The position numbers and the translations under genes were made by a program. 34,422 bases of DNA from an uncultured Verrucomicrobiota bacterium. Lineage in GTDB: Bacteria > Verrucomicrobiota > Kiritimatiellia > SS1-B-03-39 > UBA6053. Of the stretch, positions 1-6,563 are shown piece by piece (the first letter of the stretch is position 1; each line of letters starts with the position of its first letter). Where the stretch lies: NCBI GenBank assembly GCA_937127435.1, contig CAKZLZ010000172.1, forward strand, positions 1 through 34,422, given 5' to 3'. The notes below the pieces were generated by a model, which saw nothing but the letters and a program-made list of their open reading frames with translations, searched no databases and had not been told where the DNA came from.

Positions 1-2
1 CG

Positions 3-63
3 GAGCCGACATTCAGCTTGCCAAATCCCGCTGTGCGGTATTGTGTCAATCTGAATGCGGCTC
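3..63 (+). other. attC-like imperfect palindrome (integron site candidate)
   Basis: Bases 3-8 plus 10-16 pair perfectly with 51-63, giving a 13-bp stem broken only by an unpaired A at position 9. The apical loop (17-50) contains a second small CCGC/GCGG hairpin. The left arm reads AGCCG-A-C and the right arm GCGGCT followed by CAAC, the layout of the L boxes of class 1 integron attC sites, where one extrahelical A interrupts the left arm. The expected right core GTTRRRY would fall at about 75-81, where the sequence is ATTGAGA, so the first base of the core is wrong. The left core would lie outside the window. The next gene starts at 82, as expected for a cassette. It could also be an unrelated hairpin or a decayed site. 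Confidence 0.45.
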
Positions 64-81
64 AACACCGCACCATTGAGA

Positions 82-414
82 ATGAAAATGTCATGGCGCT
101 ACACACTTACCGGAAAACCCTTTACTGCTGAGGATCGGGAAAACGAAGAAGTCCGAATCCTCTCAAGAGATTTTCATGCAAAATGGGATCCGATTGTTTC
201 CTGTATTGAGTGTGGGGAACCGGAAAAGGTCCTTAAACTTGAATGTCCAGAATGCGGTGGCCCCCTAGTGGTTTCTATTGGCGATACTGTGGGCCTTATT
301 GGTCGGCGTTTGATTGCTAGATGTGTAGTTTGCAACAAAGGCCCAAGTATAAATATTGGAGATAAACTACCCCTATGTATCAATGTTCTTGGAAACGAAT
401 TTGAAACTAATTAA
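82..414 (+). CDS. Small zinc-ribbon-like hypothetical protein
   Basis: This is a 110-residue soluble protein that I cannot assign to a named family. It has three CxxC pairs (about residues 41/44, 55/58 and 81/84 counted from the ATG at 82), which suggests one or two structural zinc sites, with the central block CIECG...CPECGG being zinc-ribbon-like. There is no signal peptide or membrane segment. An upstream in-frame ATG at 55 lies inside the right arm of the palindrome at 3-63, so I prefer 82 (or 88). It is the first of several short + strand genes separated by palindromic gaps. Its role could be regulatory or immunity-like, but nothing in the sequence decides this. Confidence 0.6.
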   Translation: MKMSWRYTLTGKPFTAEDRENEEVRILSRDFHAKWDPIVSCIECGEPEKVLKLECPECGGPLVVSIGDTVGLIGRRLIARCVVCNKGPSINIGDKLPLCINVLGNEFETN

Positions 415-437
415 GATACGGAGCATGATCGACACCC

Positions 438-501
438 ATCTAATACTCTCAGCCATTTACGGCACCGAACCTCCTTCGTCGGTCCGATGCGCCAGTTGTT
501 C
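438..501 (+). other. Weak attC-like hairpin in intergenic gap
   Basis: Bases 460-468 pair with 479-486 except for one bulged C at 463, around a 10-nt loop. Upstream, ATCTAAT at 438-444 differs from the left core consensus RYYYAAC only in its last base and is followed by a CTC-AGCC stretch similar to the spacer and left arm of attC sites. On the right, GTTGTTC at 495-501 matches only part of the core. The gap 415-551 otherwise contains nothing I can identify. Confidence 0.22.
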
Positions 502-551
502 TCCTGAAAATATAAATTGAAATTTTGATCCCTGCAGGGCAGGATTGATCC

Positions 552-788
552 ATGCCGGTTATTTTCGAGCAAGACGGATTTAAATTTTTCTTTTACAGTA
601 ACGACCATGAACCCATTCATGTACATGTTCGTTATTCTGGCGGGGAAGCTGTTTTTAACGTAAATGACACGATCGAACTGAGAGAATCCCATGGGCTGAA
701 AGTAAAAGAACTATCAAAGGCGCAATCGTTGGCGGAAGCCAATCAAAAACTTATCCTGGAGAAATGGAATGAACATCTTAACCACTAA
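552..788 (+). CDS. DUF4160 domain protein
   Basis: This 78-residue protein is a full-length DUF4160 member. The N-terminus has the family pattern of a short beta hairpin, then FFFYSNDHEPIHVHV (residues 12-26) with the conserved His cluster, followed by a C-terminal helix with the Leu/Lys-rich end (KELSKAQSLAEANQKL). The family is widespread beside DUF2442 genes and such pairs are often listed as toxin-antitoxin-like, but the biochemical role is not established. The start at 552 is supported by AGGA 7 nt upstream. The 3' end overlaps the start of the next gene by 20 bp, so the two are translationally linked. Confidence 0.88.
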   Translation: MPVIFEQDGFKFFFYSNDHEPIHVHVRYSGGEAVFNVNDTIELRESHGLKVKELSKAQSLAEANQKLILEKWNEHLNH

Positions 789-1014
789 TCAGATTCGGGC
801 TACCTACTCAGAAGGATATATTTATGTGGCGATGGAAACCGGGGTTGAGATCAAGTTTCCAGTAGATAAGAACCCGAGACTTTGCGTAGGAACCCCCGCT
901 CAATTAAACCATATCGAGATTTCTCCCTGTGGTCTCCATTGGCCGGATCTCGACGAGGATTTATCCTTTGAAGGGTTGGTTAAAGGAGACTTCGGGCAAT
1001 TCTCTAAAGTTTGA
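769..1014 (+). CDS. DUF2442 domain protein
   Basis: An 81-residue protein of the DUF2442 family. Supporting motifs are the central basic/hydrophobic segment VEIKFPVDKNPRL and the C-terminal signature GLHWPDLDEDLSFEGL (about residues 55-70), which is diagnostic for the family. It overlaps the DUF4160 gene by 20 bp, with a GGAG inside that gene serving as the ribosome site. This two-gene order is found in many genomes and is commonly interpreted as a toxin-antitoxin-like or regulatory pair. Which partner would be toxic cannot be told from the sequence. A strong hairpin (1034-1071) follows the stop codon. Confidence 0.88.
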   Translation: MNILTTNQIRATYSEGYIYVAMETGVEIKFPVDKNPRLCVGTPAQLNHIEISPCGLHWPDLDEDLSFEGLVKGDFGQFSKV

Positions 1015-1026
1015 ATACAGGCTGAG

Positions 1027-1076
1027 AACAATTGCGTAGAGAGACCAGCGGTAAACCGCAGTCTCTCACGCTAAAT
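1027..1076 (+). other. attC-like hairpin between DUF2442 and FMN reductase genes
   Basis: A long stem is visible: GCGT (1034-1037) pairs with ACGC (1068-1071), GAGAGAC (1039-1045) with GTCTCTC (1061-1067), and GCGG (1048-1051) with CCGC (1056-1059), around a TAAA loop. One A (1038) is bulged from the left arm. The left flank AACAATTGCGT (1027-1037) is very like the start of many attC sites, and GCTAAAT (1070-1076) matches GTTRRRY at six of seven positions. A factor-independent terminator is unlikely because no T-run follows. The next start codon lies only 3 nt beyond. Confidence 0.4.
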
Positions 1077-1079
1077 AAA

Positions 1080-1625
1080 ATGACAATTGAGATACTAACT
1101 ATTTGTGGAAGCCTTCGAAGCGGTTCATCAAACGCTAAGCTAATCGAAGCTTATTCGCGATGTGCCCCATCTGGTCTAACATTTACCCGTCTAGATACGA
1201 TCGGCGATTTGCCAATCTACAATCCAGACATCGACGAAGATCCGCTACCCAGTGCAGTCATTGAGGCGAGAAGCATCGTAAGAAGTGCAGAACTGCTTAT
1301 ATTCTCAACACCCGAATACATCCACTCGCTTCCGGCAGCACTGAAGAATTTACTGGAGTGGCTTGTCGGTGATCCAGATTTTTATGGCAAGAAAGCACTC
1401 ATCCTACACGCCAACAGCTCCTCTCAATTCGCATTATCCGAATTGAGAGAGGTTCTATCAACAATGTCTGCACAAATTCTGGACCAAGCGTGCGTAGTGG
1501 TGGACCTCGGAAGTAATAAGACCACCGTGGATGAGATTCTTCAAAACGAGGATATAAAATCCAGCTTAGTTAGGAGCTCCGAGGTGATGATCCAAACCTT
1601 CAATAAGCCCAACCAGTCGGAGTAG
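1080..1625 (+). CDS. NAD(P)H-dependent FMN reductase (flavodoxin-like fold)
   Basis: A 181-residue cytoplasmic flavoprotein of the NADPH-dependent FMN reductase family, which uses NAD(P)H to reduce a bound flavin and often quinones, azo dyes or chromate. The N-terminus has the FMN phosphate-binding loop GSLRSGSSN after the first beta strand. The second flavin-binding signature is STPEYIHSLPAALKNLLEW (about residues 78-96). Length is typical. The frame is open upstream to 1032, but that region is the hairpin; the ATG at 1080 matches the family N-terminus. It stands alone between unrelated small genes, so its physiological substrate is not indicated by context. Confidence 0.88.
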   Translation: MTIEILTICGSLRSGSSNAKLIEAYSRCAPSGLTFTRLDTIGDLPIYNPDIDEDPLPSAVIEARSIVRSAELLIFSTPEYIHSLPAALKNLLEWLVGDPDFYGKKALILHANSSSQFALSELREVLSTMSAQILDQACVVVDLGSNKTTVDEILQNEDIKSSLVRSSEVMIQTFNKPNQSE

Positions 1626-1673
1626 CCAATAGATTACGCTGCGCTCATTTATCGCGATCCTCTAGATTATAAA

Positions 1674-2093
1674 ATGAATTCGATATCAAACCACTTCATT
1701 CCGGTTGCATGGGTGTTGGCCGCCCAAATCGGGATAGAAATAATCAGGCTTAAGAGACGCAGACCGCCGATGGGGTCTTTTACGTTTTGCGCCCTTGCAT
1801 TGGTCCTTATGGACCTGTTCGCAACCCTCGTTATTTACATAATGGAGTTCAGTGATTATCCTGGTGAAAACTATAAAAACGGGCTGATACTTTTTCTGTT
1901 GGTATTTCTGGGTGCTACTGCGTTTCTTTATCCCTGCTGTAAGCTCATTTCTTTAAACTGGAGGGAAAAAATGGTCTTGCCTTTATGGGAAGCAATAATC
2001 CAGGCCCTTCCCTCAATTGGACTTTTGGTTGTTTTTCTAAACCACGCAAAAAAGATTTTTGATGTGGGTGCAATGCTATGGAGTGCGGGATAA
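1674..2093 (+). CDS. Small multi-pass membrane protein, unknown family
   Basis: A 139-residue hydrophobic protein with four likely membrane segments: about residues 8-24, 37-60, 70-88 and 108-125. A basic loop KRRRP follows the first segment, which suggests that loop is cytoplasmic. I recognise no family. Such short membrane proteins are frequent in cassette arrays and in immunity or resistance roles, but no motif supports a specific function. The ATG at 1674 is the only sensible start; no ribosome binding site is obvious (the upstream bases are AT-rich). The next 306 bases contain no convincing complete gene. Confidence 0.6.
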   Translation: MNSISNHFIPVAWVLAAQIGIEIIRLKRRRPPMGSFTFCALALVLMDLFATLVIYIMEFSDYPGENYKNGLILFLLVFLGATAFLYPCCKLISLNWREKMVLPLWEAIIQALPSIGLLVVFLNHAKKIFDVGAMLWSAG

Positions 2094-2104
2094 ATCTTCT
2101 AAAC

Positions 2105-2151
2105 TTATAACAATGCGTCAAAGTGAACTGTGAGTACGCGGTCCGCTTGAC
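2105..2151 (+). other. Partial attC-like site
   Basis: TATAACAATGCGTCAAAG (2106-2123) strongly resembles the left end of attC sites (core ending in AAC, short spacer, left arm). GTCAAAG (2117-2123) pairs with CTTGAC (2146-2151) with one bulged A, again the single extrahelical base typical of these sites. No GTTRRRY core follows on the right; the sequence continues into what looks like a piece of reading frame (2134-2259). It could be the left half of a site joined to foreign sequence, or a chance hairpin. Confidence 0.35.
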
Positions 2152-2259
2152 CTGAGAGTCTTTGAATATGACAGAAGAACTAATGAGTATTTCAGACAAA
2201 TGACCCCAAAAGAGTTATACGGTAAAAATCTGAAATCTCAGGACGATGAAGCATCATAG
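2134..2259 (+). pseudogene. Possible fragment of a coding region lacking a start
   Basis: One frame is open from 2134 to a TAG at 2257-2259 (41 codons) and reads like real protein: FEYDRRTNEYFRQM followed by TPKELYG and an acidic tail. There is no start codon near the beginning and an in-frame TGA stands immediately before it. I take it as the 3' end of a gene whose 5' part was lost or recombined away. It lies directly after the half attC-like site. The first internal ATG, at 2200, would leave only 19 codons. No family is recognised. Confidence 0.25.
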
Positions 2260-2399
2260 ACACACCAATCGCCGGCATCAATCATCTCATTCCACTGACG
2301 AGTTCTAAACCATTATGATTTCAAAAGTCCAAACAGATAAGCAAAAACGCCTGCGAACCCTCAACCTTCGCGCCCGTCGCGGCTAGTGGTTCTCTCGGC
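2260..2399 (+). other. Intergenic region before the alpha/beta hydrolase; weak hairpin
   Basis: Nothing here is convincingly a gene. GAACC at 2355-2359 can pair with GGTTC at 2388-2392, enclosing a CGCG-CCCGT-CGCG hairpin, just before the hydrolase start at 2400. A 23-codon frame begins at 2315 and ends at 2386, rich in Arg and Lys codons. No Shine-Dalgarno sequence precedes 2400. Confidence 0.3.
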
Positions 2400-3383
2400 A
2401 TGAAAAAGAAGACTAAACGCAGGTTGGCAATCTCAGTGGCTCTCCTCATGTTCGGGTTTGTGGCACTGAACGTAATGGCCTACAACCACGCGAAGGCAAT
2501 GACTCACTTCGCTACAGGTGGTCCCCGTACAAATAAACCAGAGGATCTCAGCGGATTTTCGAAGCTGAAAGTTCTTTTTACTGGCATCAAAATACCTCGT
2601 CCGAAAGGAAACGAATTGGCGTCGGATTTTGCTGATAACTGCGAGGTCCTACTGATCCATGAACTTGGTGGAATCATCCTTGAATCGTGGTACTGTGACC
2701 AGGGCAATTTAACGCCACTGGTGATTCTTTTTCATGGATATTCAGCAGATAAAACTTCCTTACTCGCAGAAGCCGGCGCTTTCCTCGATATGGGGAACTC
2801 TGTCATGTTGGTGGATTTCAGAGGGTCTGGGGGCTCGTCGGAATCTTACACAACTATTGGGGTCCAAGAAGCAGATGATGTCATAACGGTCGCCAAATAT
2901 GCAAAAGATAAATTTTCCCACACAAGTATCATCCTCTATGGAAAAAGTATGGGCGCTGTTGCGATATTGAGAGCCGCCAAAGACCGGAAAATCGAAGTGG
3001 ATGCTGTGATCCTTGAAGCCGTTTTCGACACAATGTTGAATACAACCCGCAATCGCTTTCGCGTTATGAATGTCCCGTCATTTCTGAGTGCAGAACTCCT
3101 TGTCTTCTGGGGTGGCTGGCAGTGGGGGTTCAACGGCTTTGCGCATAACCCCATTGAATACGCCTCGTCGCTCCATTCTCCTGCTCTTTTTATGCATGGT
3201 GAGGAAGATCCCCGGGCGACCCTCGAAGAAGGTCGTTGCGTGTTCGATGCAGTACCCGGCACAAAGGAATTTGTGACCTTTGAAAAAGCAGGACACGAAT
3301 CCTATTTTCTTAGCAATCCTGTAAAGTGGCAGCAGGCGGTTGAAAGTGTTATCAAAAAAACAGAGAACAAATCCCGCGAATGA
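2400..3383 (+). CDS. Membrane-anchored or secreted alpha/beta hydrolase
   Basis: A 327-residue alpha/beta hydrolase of the serine aminopeptidase/BAAT-like group. An N-terminal basic stretch and hydrophobic segment (residues 8-28) form a signal anchor or signal peptide, placing the enzyme outside the inner membrane. The fold is visible as the oxyanion strand LVILFHGYSADK (108-118), VDFRGSGGSS, and the nucleophile elbow GKSMGA with Ser183. Asp270 (HGEEDP) and His299 (KAGHES) complete the triad. The substrate is an ester or amide of unknown type. It is the last of the + strand cassette-like genes and faces the next gene convergently. Confidence 0.85.
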   Translation: MKKKTKRRLAISVALLMFGFVALNVMAYNHAKAMTHFATGGPRTNKPEDLSGFSKLKVLFTGIKIPRPKGNELASDFADNCEVLLIHELGGIILESWYCDQGNLTPLVILFHGYSADKTSLLAEAGAFLDMGNSVMLVDFRGSGGSSESYTTIGVQEADDVITVAKYAKDKFSHTSIILYGKSMGAVAILRAAKDRKIEVDAVILEAVFDTMLNTTRNRFRVMNVPSFLSAELLVFWGGWQWGFNGFAHNPIEYASSLHSPALFMHGEEDPRATLEEGRCVFDAVPGTKEFVTFEKAGHESYFLSNPVKWQQAVESVIKKTENKSRE

Positions 3384-3473
3384 ATAAGTTTTTGCGGGTG
3401 GATGTTCTGAATAAGAAAACATAATGCGTCGCGGTATCCATAAGGCGATTAAACAGATTTTGAAATACAAACC

Positions 3474-3493
3474 AAAAGCGGTTCCGCGATTTT
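3474..3493. terminator. Weak bidirectional hairpin between convergent genes
   Basis: AAAAGCG (3474-3480) can pair with CGC-GA-TTTT (3485-3493) around a GTTC loop, giving A/T tails on both strands. It lies between the convergent hydrolase (+) and glycosidase (-) genes, a sensible place for a shared terminator. The stem is short. Confidence 0.25.
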
Positions 3494-3518
3494 GCGCACT
3501 ACCATTTTGAATATGGCT

Positions 3519-4718
3519 CTATTGGGACGCGGGAAAAGAATTCTTGAGCTCCCGCGGACCGGGTGCGTCGGCCTTAAACAAATCGCTTTCGAAGGCCCAC
3601 AGGAAGATTGAAGCCTGGTAGTGTGCGCTTCTCTCCGCGCATAGCGCCATGATCTTTGAGCCACCGCCGCCGGTGTTTTCTCCGCTCACGCGTAGTGGAA
3701 GTGGATGCTTCTCCGCTAAGGATGAGAGAAAACGCAAGGGGCTCCATCCCGAGGGATCTAGGCCATCGTCGTTCCCAAAGCGGGGATCACTGTCTGCCCA
3801 TGTCGTATGCAAAATCACCTTTGGATCCCGGATCCCGGATATGAAACGTGCAAAGTCGAATCCGCGTTGCACTTCACCATTTTGCTCAGCAGGCGTGTCA
3901 CCTGATAAACCACCCTCAACCGCCTGTGCGGCCTGTCCGGGGCGAATGCCCCATGAGGGATACAGCATCAACAGGTCTCCCTGATAATACCGCCGCACGG
4001 TTTCTATCTGCCAGTCGTGATAATTCTGCAGTGCGCTCAGATACCATTCTAAAAACAATTCCGCACGCGCGGAATCCACCGGTTGCCGGCCGGGAACCCA
4101 ACCGGGCACAGGACAGACCGGTATACCTTCGGGTAAACCTGGCTGTTTTCCCTGTGCGTTTGCATCAAATGCCCAGTAACAATTGTCCTTCTCTTCGTAA
4201 GTGTTGGGCGGATAGTTTAACTCACCATACCAGCCTCCGCCGAGCCTTACCGCATAGAAGTCACTCCCGAGACTGGCAAAGAGCTGTTTGATATACTGAT
4301 TCTGACGCATTCGGACCCGCTTATTAAAAATCGAATTTGCGATATGCATTCCCGGACGTTGATCTATGAATATATCCCCATATTGGTTTTGGTAGCGGCT
4401 CTGTGGAATCTCAAATAACCACGCGGGAGGATATTGCATTCCCAGGTCAAGAATTACCTCCATCCCTAAATCCTGAAAGGTCTGAAGTGCACGAAGTACT
4501 TCTTTCAAATAGATGGGATCCACTTCGCCTTCTTTCGGTTCGAATCGTTGCCAGGAGACATCAAACACCACTAGATCAATTCCCGCTTGCGAAAGGGCAG
4601 AGGCATGTTCGGGAGAACCTTGCAGCACACCCAGGCGGGTCACTTCGGCCTGCGCATTCAGCCAGGATGCGAAAAACAGAAAAATTACCATGAATCGTGC
4701 GGACTTGACCATCTTCAT
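3519..4718 (-). CDS. Secreted GH-A clan glycoside hydrolase (GH42-like)
   Basis: A 399-residue protein with a signal peptide (residues 1-24, cleavage near NAQA-EV). The first part has the GH42/GH35-type TIM-barrel layout: FDVSWQRFEPKEGEVD (52-67), where the enzyme family 'reads' a loop after strand 2, then a helix and GMEVILDLGMQYPPAWL. Candidate catalytic glutamates are E166 in GGWYGELNYP and E347 in RVSGENTGG, both at strand ends as expected for a retaining mechanism. I therefore predict hydrolysis of a beta-galactoside-like or related glycoside outside the cytoplasm. It is shorter than classical GH42 (about 650 residues) and lacks the later domains. It is divergent from the IclR gene 182 bp away. 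Confidence 0.72.
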   Translation of the reverse strand: MKMVKSARFMVIFLFFASWLNAQAEVTRLGVLQGSPEHASALSQAGIDLVVFDVSWQRFEPKEGEVDPIYLKEVLRALQTFQDLGMEVILDLGMQYPPAWLFEIPQSRYQNQYGDIFIDQRPGMHIANSIFNKRVRMRQNQYIKQLFASLGSDFYAVRLGGGWYGELNYPPNTYEEKDNCYWAFDANAQGKQPGLPEGIPVCPVPGWVPGRQPVDSARAELFLEWYLSALQNYHDWQIETVRRYYQGDLLMLYPSWGIRPGQAAQAVEGGLSGDTPAEQNGEVQRGFDFARFISGIRDPKVILHTTWADSDPRFGNDDGLDPSGWSPLRFLSSLAEKHPLPLRVSGENTGGGGSKIMALCAERSAHYQASIFLWAFESDLFKADAPGPRELKNSFPASQ

Positions 4719-4722
4719 CCAT

Positions 4723-4748
4723 TTCTACCATGCAGCCACGTGGTAGAA
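4723..4748. promoter_or_regulatory. Inverted repeat TTCTACCA-N10-TGGTAGAA
   Basis: A perfect 8-bp inverted repeat lies immediately upstream of the glycosidase start (4718, minus strand). Its TTCTA/TAGAA ends recur in the palindrome at 4840-4858 in the same divergent gap. It is a candidate binding site for the neighbouring IclR regulator, or a 5'-UTR hairpin of the glycosidase mRNA. Confidence 0.4.
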
Positions 4749-4839
4749 CGATCATATTTAGCGACTGAGATGCAGTATTGTATCAACCCGCCCGGGGGAA
4801 GGGAGGGATGGTGAATGAGTTGTTCATCAAAAAGCACGC

Positions 4840-4858
4840 TGTTCTAAATACTAGAACA
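4840..4858. promoter_or_regulatory. Candidate IclR operator TGTTCTA-N5-TAGAACA
   Basis: A perfect 7-bp inverted repeat with a 5-bp spacer lies 6 bp upstream of the -35-like element of the IclR gene. IclR-family proteins commonly autoregulate through short palindromes in the divergent intergenic region, which fits this position. Direct binding is inferred. Confidence 0.5.
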
Positions 4859-4864
4859 ATGGGC

Positions 4865-4894
4865 TTGACCGTTTCTGTGTTTTGCGGATAGACT
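4865..4894 (+). promoter_or_regulatory. Promoter of the IclR operon, leaderless
   Basis: TTGACC (4865-4870) and TAGACT (4889-4894) are separated by 18 bp and match sigma-70-type -35 and -10 boxes. Only 6 nt separate the -10 box from the ATG at 4901, so the transcript would begin at or next to the start codon. No Shine-Dalgarno sequence is present, which agrees with a leaderless mRNA. Confidence 0.55.
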
Positions 4895-4900
4895 GCGGTT

Positions 4901-5647
4901 ATGAACTCGACCTTATCCAATGGGCTTTATCTATTGCAGGTGCTGGCGGATGCGCCTCACCCGCATAGTGTCAGTGAGCTGTCCCGCAATACGGGCTTGC
5001 CGAAAAGTCACATACACCGTCTGTTACAAACGCTGGTTGAAAATCAATTTGTCGAAAAAAATGCGGACCGTTGTTATTCGATTGGGATCGGTGCCTTTCG
5101 GTTGGGGCATGCGTTGTTGAGAGATATTCCGATGCGCCGTTTGTATTTGCCGTCGATGGTTTCCGCAGTCGAAAGTTGTAAGCTGCCTTTGACCTTGGCG
5201 CTTCCTTTTGGTTCTCAGGCCATCTCGGTGGCGCACGTTTTTCACGATGGGAAAATCCGGAATTCGAGTGAAACCCTGGGCACAGTTTTACCGGCACGAT
5301 TTTCTGCACTGGGCAAACTTTTTTTGGCCCACCGTCCGAAGGCGGAAATTGAGGACCTGCTGAAAAAGATAGATTATGCGGCCAAAGGTCCGCGGGTGCA
5401 CCGGAGTGCAAAAAGTTTCAGAAGCGATCTGAAAAAGATTCGTGAGCAGGGCTACAGCATAAACAATGAAGAGAGTGGGGAAGGGGCTGCCAGCTTGGGG
5501 GTTCCCGTTTTTGAAGCCGACGGCACTCTCTCTGCAGGGATTGGCCTGTCCGGTCCCTTGGATGCTGTTTTAGGCAAGCAACTTGAAAAGAATTTAGAAC
5601 TTTTAAAATCGATTCGAAAAACCCCTCAAAAGGAAACCGCAGCATGA
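4901..5647 (+). CDS. IclR-family transcriptional regulator
   Basis: A 248-residue regulator. The N-terminal winged helix-turn-helix (about residues 5-65) contains SVSELSRNTGLPKSHIHRLLQTL and the wing around NADRCYSIG. The C-terminal effector-binding (GAF-like) domain spans about 75-240, with the family pattern ARFSALGKLFLA and the late SLGVPVFEADGTLSAGIGLSGP. IclR proteins bind small metabolites, often aromatic or sugar-derived acids, and repress or activate neighbouring catabolic genes. Its stop codon overlaps the next ATG (ATGA), so it is the first gene of an operon with the dioxygenase and hydrolase. Two palindromes upstream could be its operators, controlling both this operon and the divergent glycosidase. 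Confidence 0.93.
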   Translation: MNSTLSNGLYLLQVLADAPHPHSVSELSRNTGLPKSHIHRLLQTLVENQFVEKNADRCYSIGIGAFRLGHALLRDIPMRRLYLPSMVSAVESCKLPLTLALPFGSQAISVAHVFHDGKIRNSSETLGTVLPARFSALGKLFLAHRPKAEIEDLLKKIDYAAKGPRVHRSAKSFRSDLKKIREQGYSINNEESGEGAASLGVPVFEADGTLSAGIGLSGPLDAVLGKQLEKNLELLKSIRKTPQKETAA

Positions 5648-6552
5648 CAACCCTTTCCACCACGACGCATAAGATTCCCGAAAAAATCGGAACCGCAATT
5701 CCACTCAATCCCATGACCCCGGCGCATGTCGACCAGTTTTGGAAAGATGGCTACACCGTAATTAAAAATGTGTTCGCCGAACATGAAATCGAACAAATGA
5801 AGACGGCCTGTGACCGTTGGAAATTCACCGGGCAACTGTTGGGGAAAACCTGGCGGAAACAAAACACCATTATCTGGGTGGATGACGCGGACAAAGAAGA
5901 TGTGGTGGTGCGGGGCATGCAGTGGCCCTCCTATCATGATTCGGTGATGGATCATTACCGTACGGATCCCCGCTTGCTCATGATTTTGGAGCCACTGATC
6001 GGGGTAAATATTAAGCAGATTATCAATCAGGTACACTGGAAAAAACCGGGCTCCAATGTGAGCTGGCCCTTGCACCGGGATGTGCGTTCCCGTCAGCCGG
6101 TGGAAGATTTCCGGGACTTGTTTCCTTCCTGGGTGCAAACCGGAATTGCCATCGATCCCCATCGCGCGGAAAACGGCGCGATGAAGGTGGTGCCCGGTTC
6201 GCATATGGATTACGAACACGATCCGCACAACCGCGATCTCTATAATGTTCCCGAGTATGAAAAGGACAACCGGATTAAAGACATGGTCTTAAATCCGGGT
6301 GATGTGGCGCTGTGGAGTGCGTACACCGTGCATGGCGGCGGATTCAATACCACGGAATTTATGGACCGCCGCTTGTACATCAATGGTTTTGTGAAAGCTG
6401 AAAACTGTGAGCGGGGCGAGTGGGCCTGGCGGGACGGCCGCACCTGTCATCTGCATGGCAAGCAGGCGTTGATTCAATTCAATGAAGTGGATACCCTGGC
6501 TGAAGCCTTCTATGCTCAGGACCGGAACCGGGTCGAAAAGATTTCAGATTAA
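5644..6552 (+). CDS. Phytanoyl-CoA dioxygenase (PhyH) family Fe(II)/2-oxoglutarate oxygenase
   Basis: A 302-residue cytoplasmic non-heme iron oxygenase. The jelly-roll core carries the metal triad as H144-x-D146 (WPLHRDV) and distal H230 (SAYTVHGGGFN), followed by R242/R243 (DRRLYINGF), the likely 2-oxoglutarate carboxylate contact. A conserved segment TGIAIDPHRAENGAMKVVPGSH (166-187) is typical of PhyH enzymes, which hydroxylate CoA esters or other small metabolites. The specific substrate is unknown. The start overlaps the IclR stop by 4 nt, and the alpha/beta hydrolase gene follows 11 nt downstream, which suggests sequential steps: hydroxylation, then ester or C-C bond hydrolysis. Confidence 0.9.
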   Translation: MTTLSTTTHKIPEKIGTAIPLNPMTPAHVDQFWKDGYTVIKNVFAEHEIEQMKTACDRWKFTGQLLGKTWRKQNTIIWVDDADKEDVVVRGMQWPSYHDSVMDHYRTDPRLLMILEPLIGVNIKQIINQVHWKKPGSNVSWPLHRDVRSRQPVEDFRDLFPSWVQTGIAIDPHRAENGAMKVVPGSHMDYEHDPHNRDLYNVPEYEKDNRIKDMVLNPGDVALWSAYTVHGGGFNTTEFMDRRLYINGFVKAENCERGEWAWRDGRTCHLHGKQALIQFNEVDTLAEAFYAQDRNRVEKISD

Positions 6553-6563
6553 GGACAACGATT

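Noticed and set aside
530..539. CCCTGCAGGG palindrome before DUF4160
   Set aside because: A 10-bp palindrome of this kind is expected by chance and has no further context.
2315..2386. 23-codon frame rich in Arg/Lys codons before the alpha/beta hydrolase
   Set aside because: Too short, no ribosome site, no recognisable family; it overlaps a hairpin.
3448..3454. ATTAAAC after GGCG, resembling an integron right core, with TGCGTCGC upstream
   Set aside because: The supporting stem (GTCGC/GCGAT) is only 5 bp and no left core is present, so it is too weak to list as a site.
5626..6228. 200-codon minus-strand open frame opposite the PhyH gene
   Set aside because: Shadow of the real gene; the plus-strand product has intact iron-ligand motifs.
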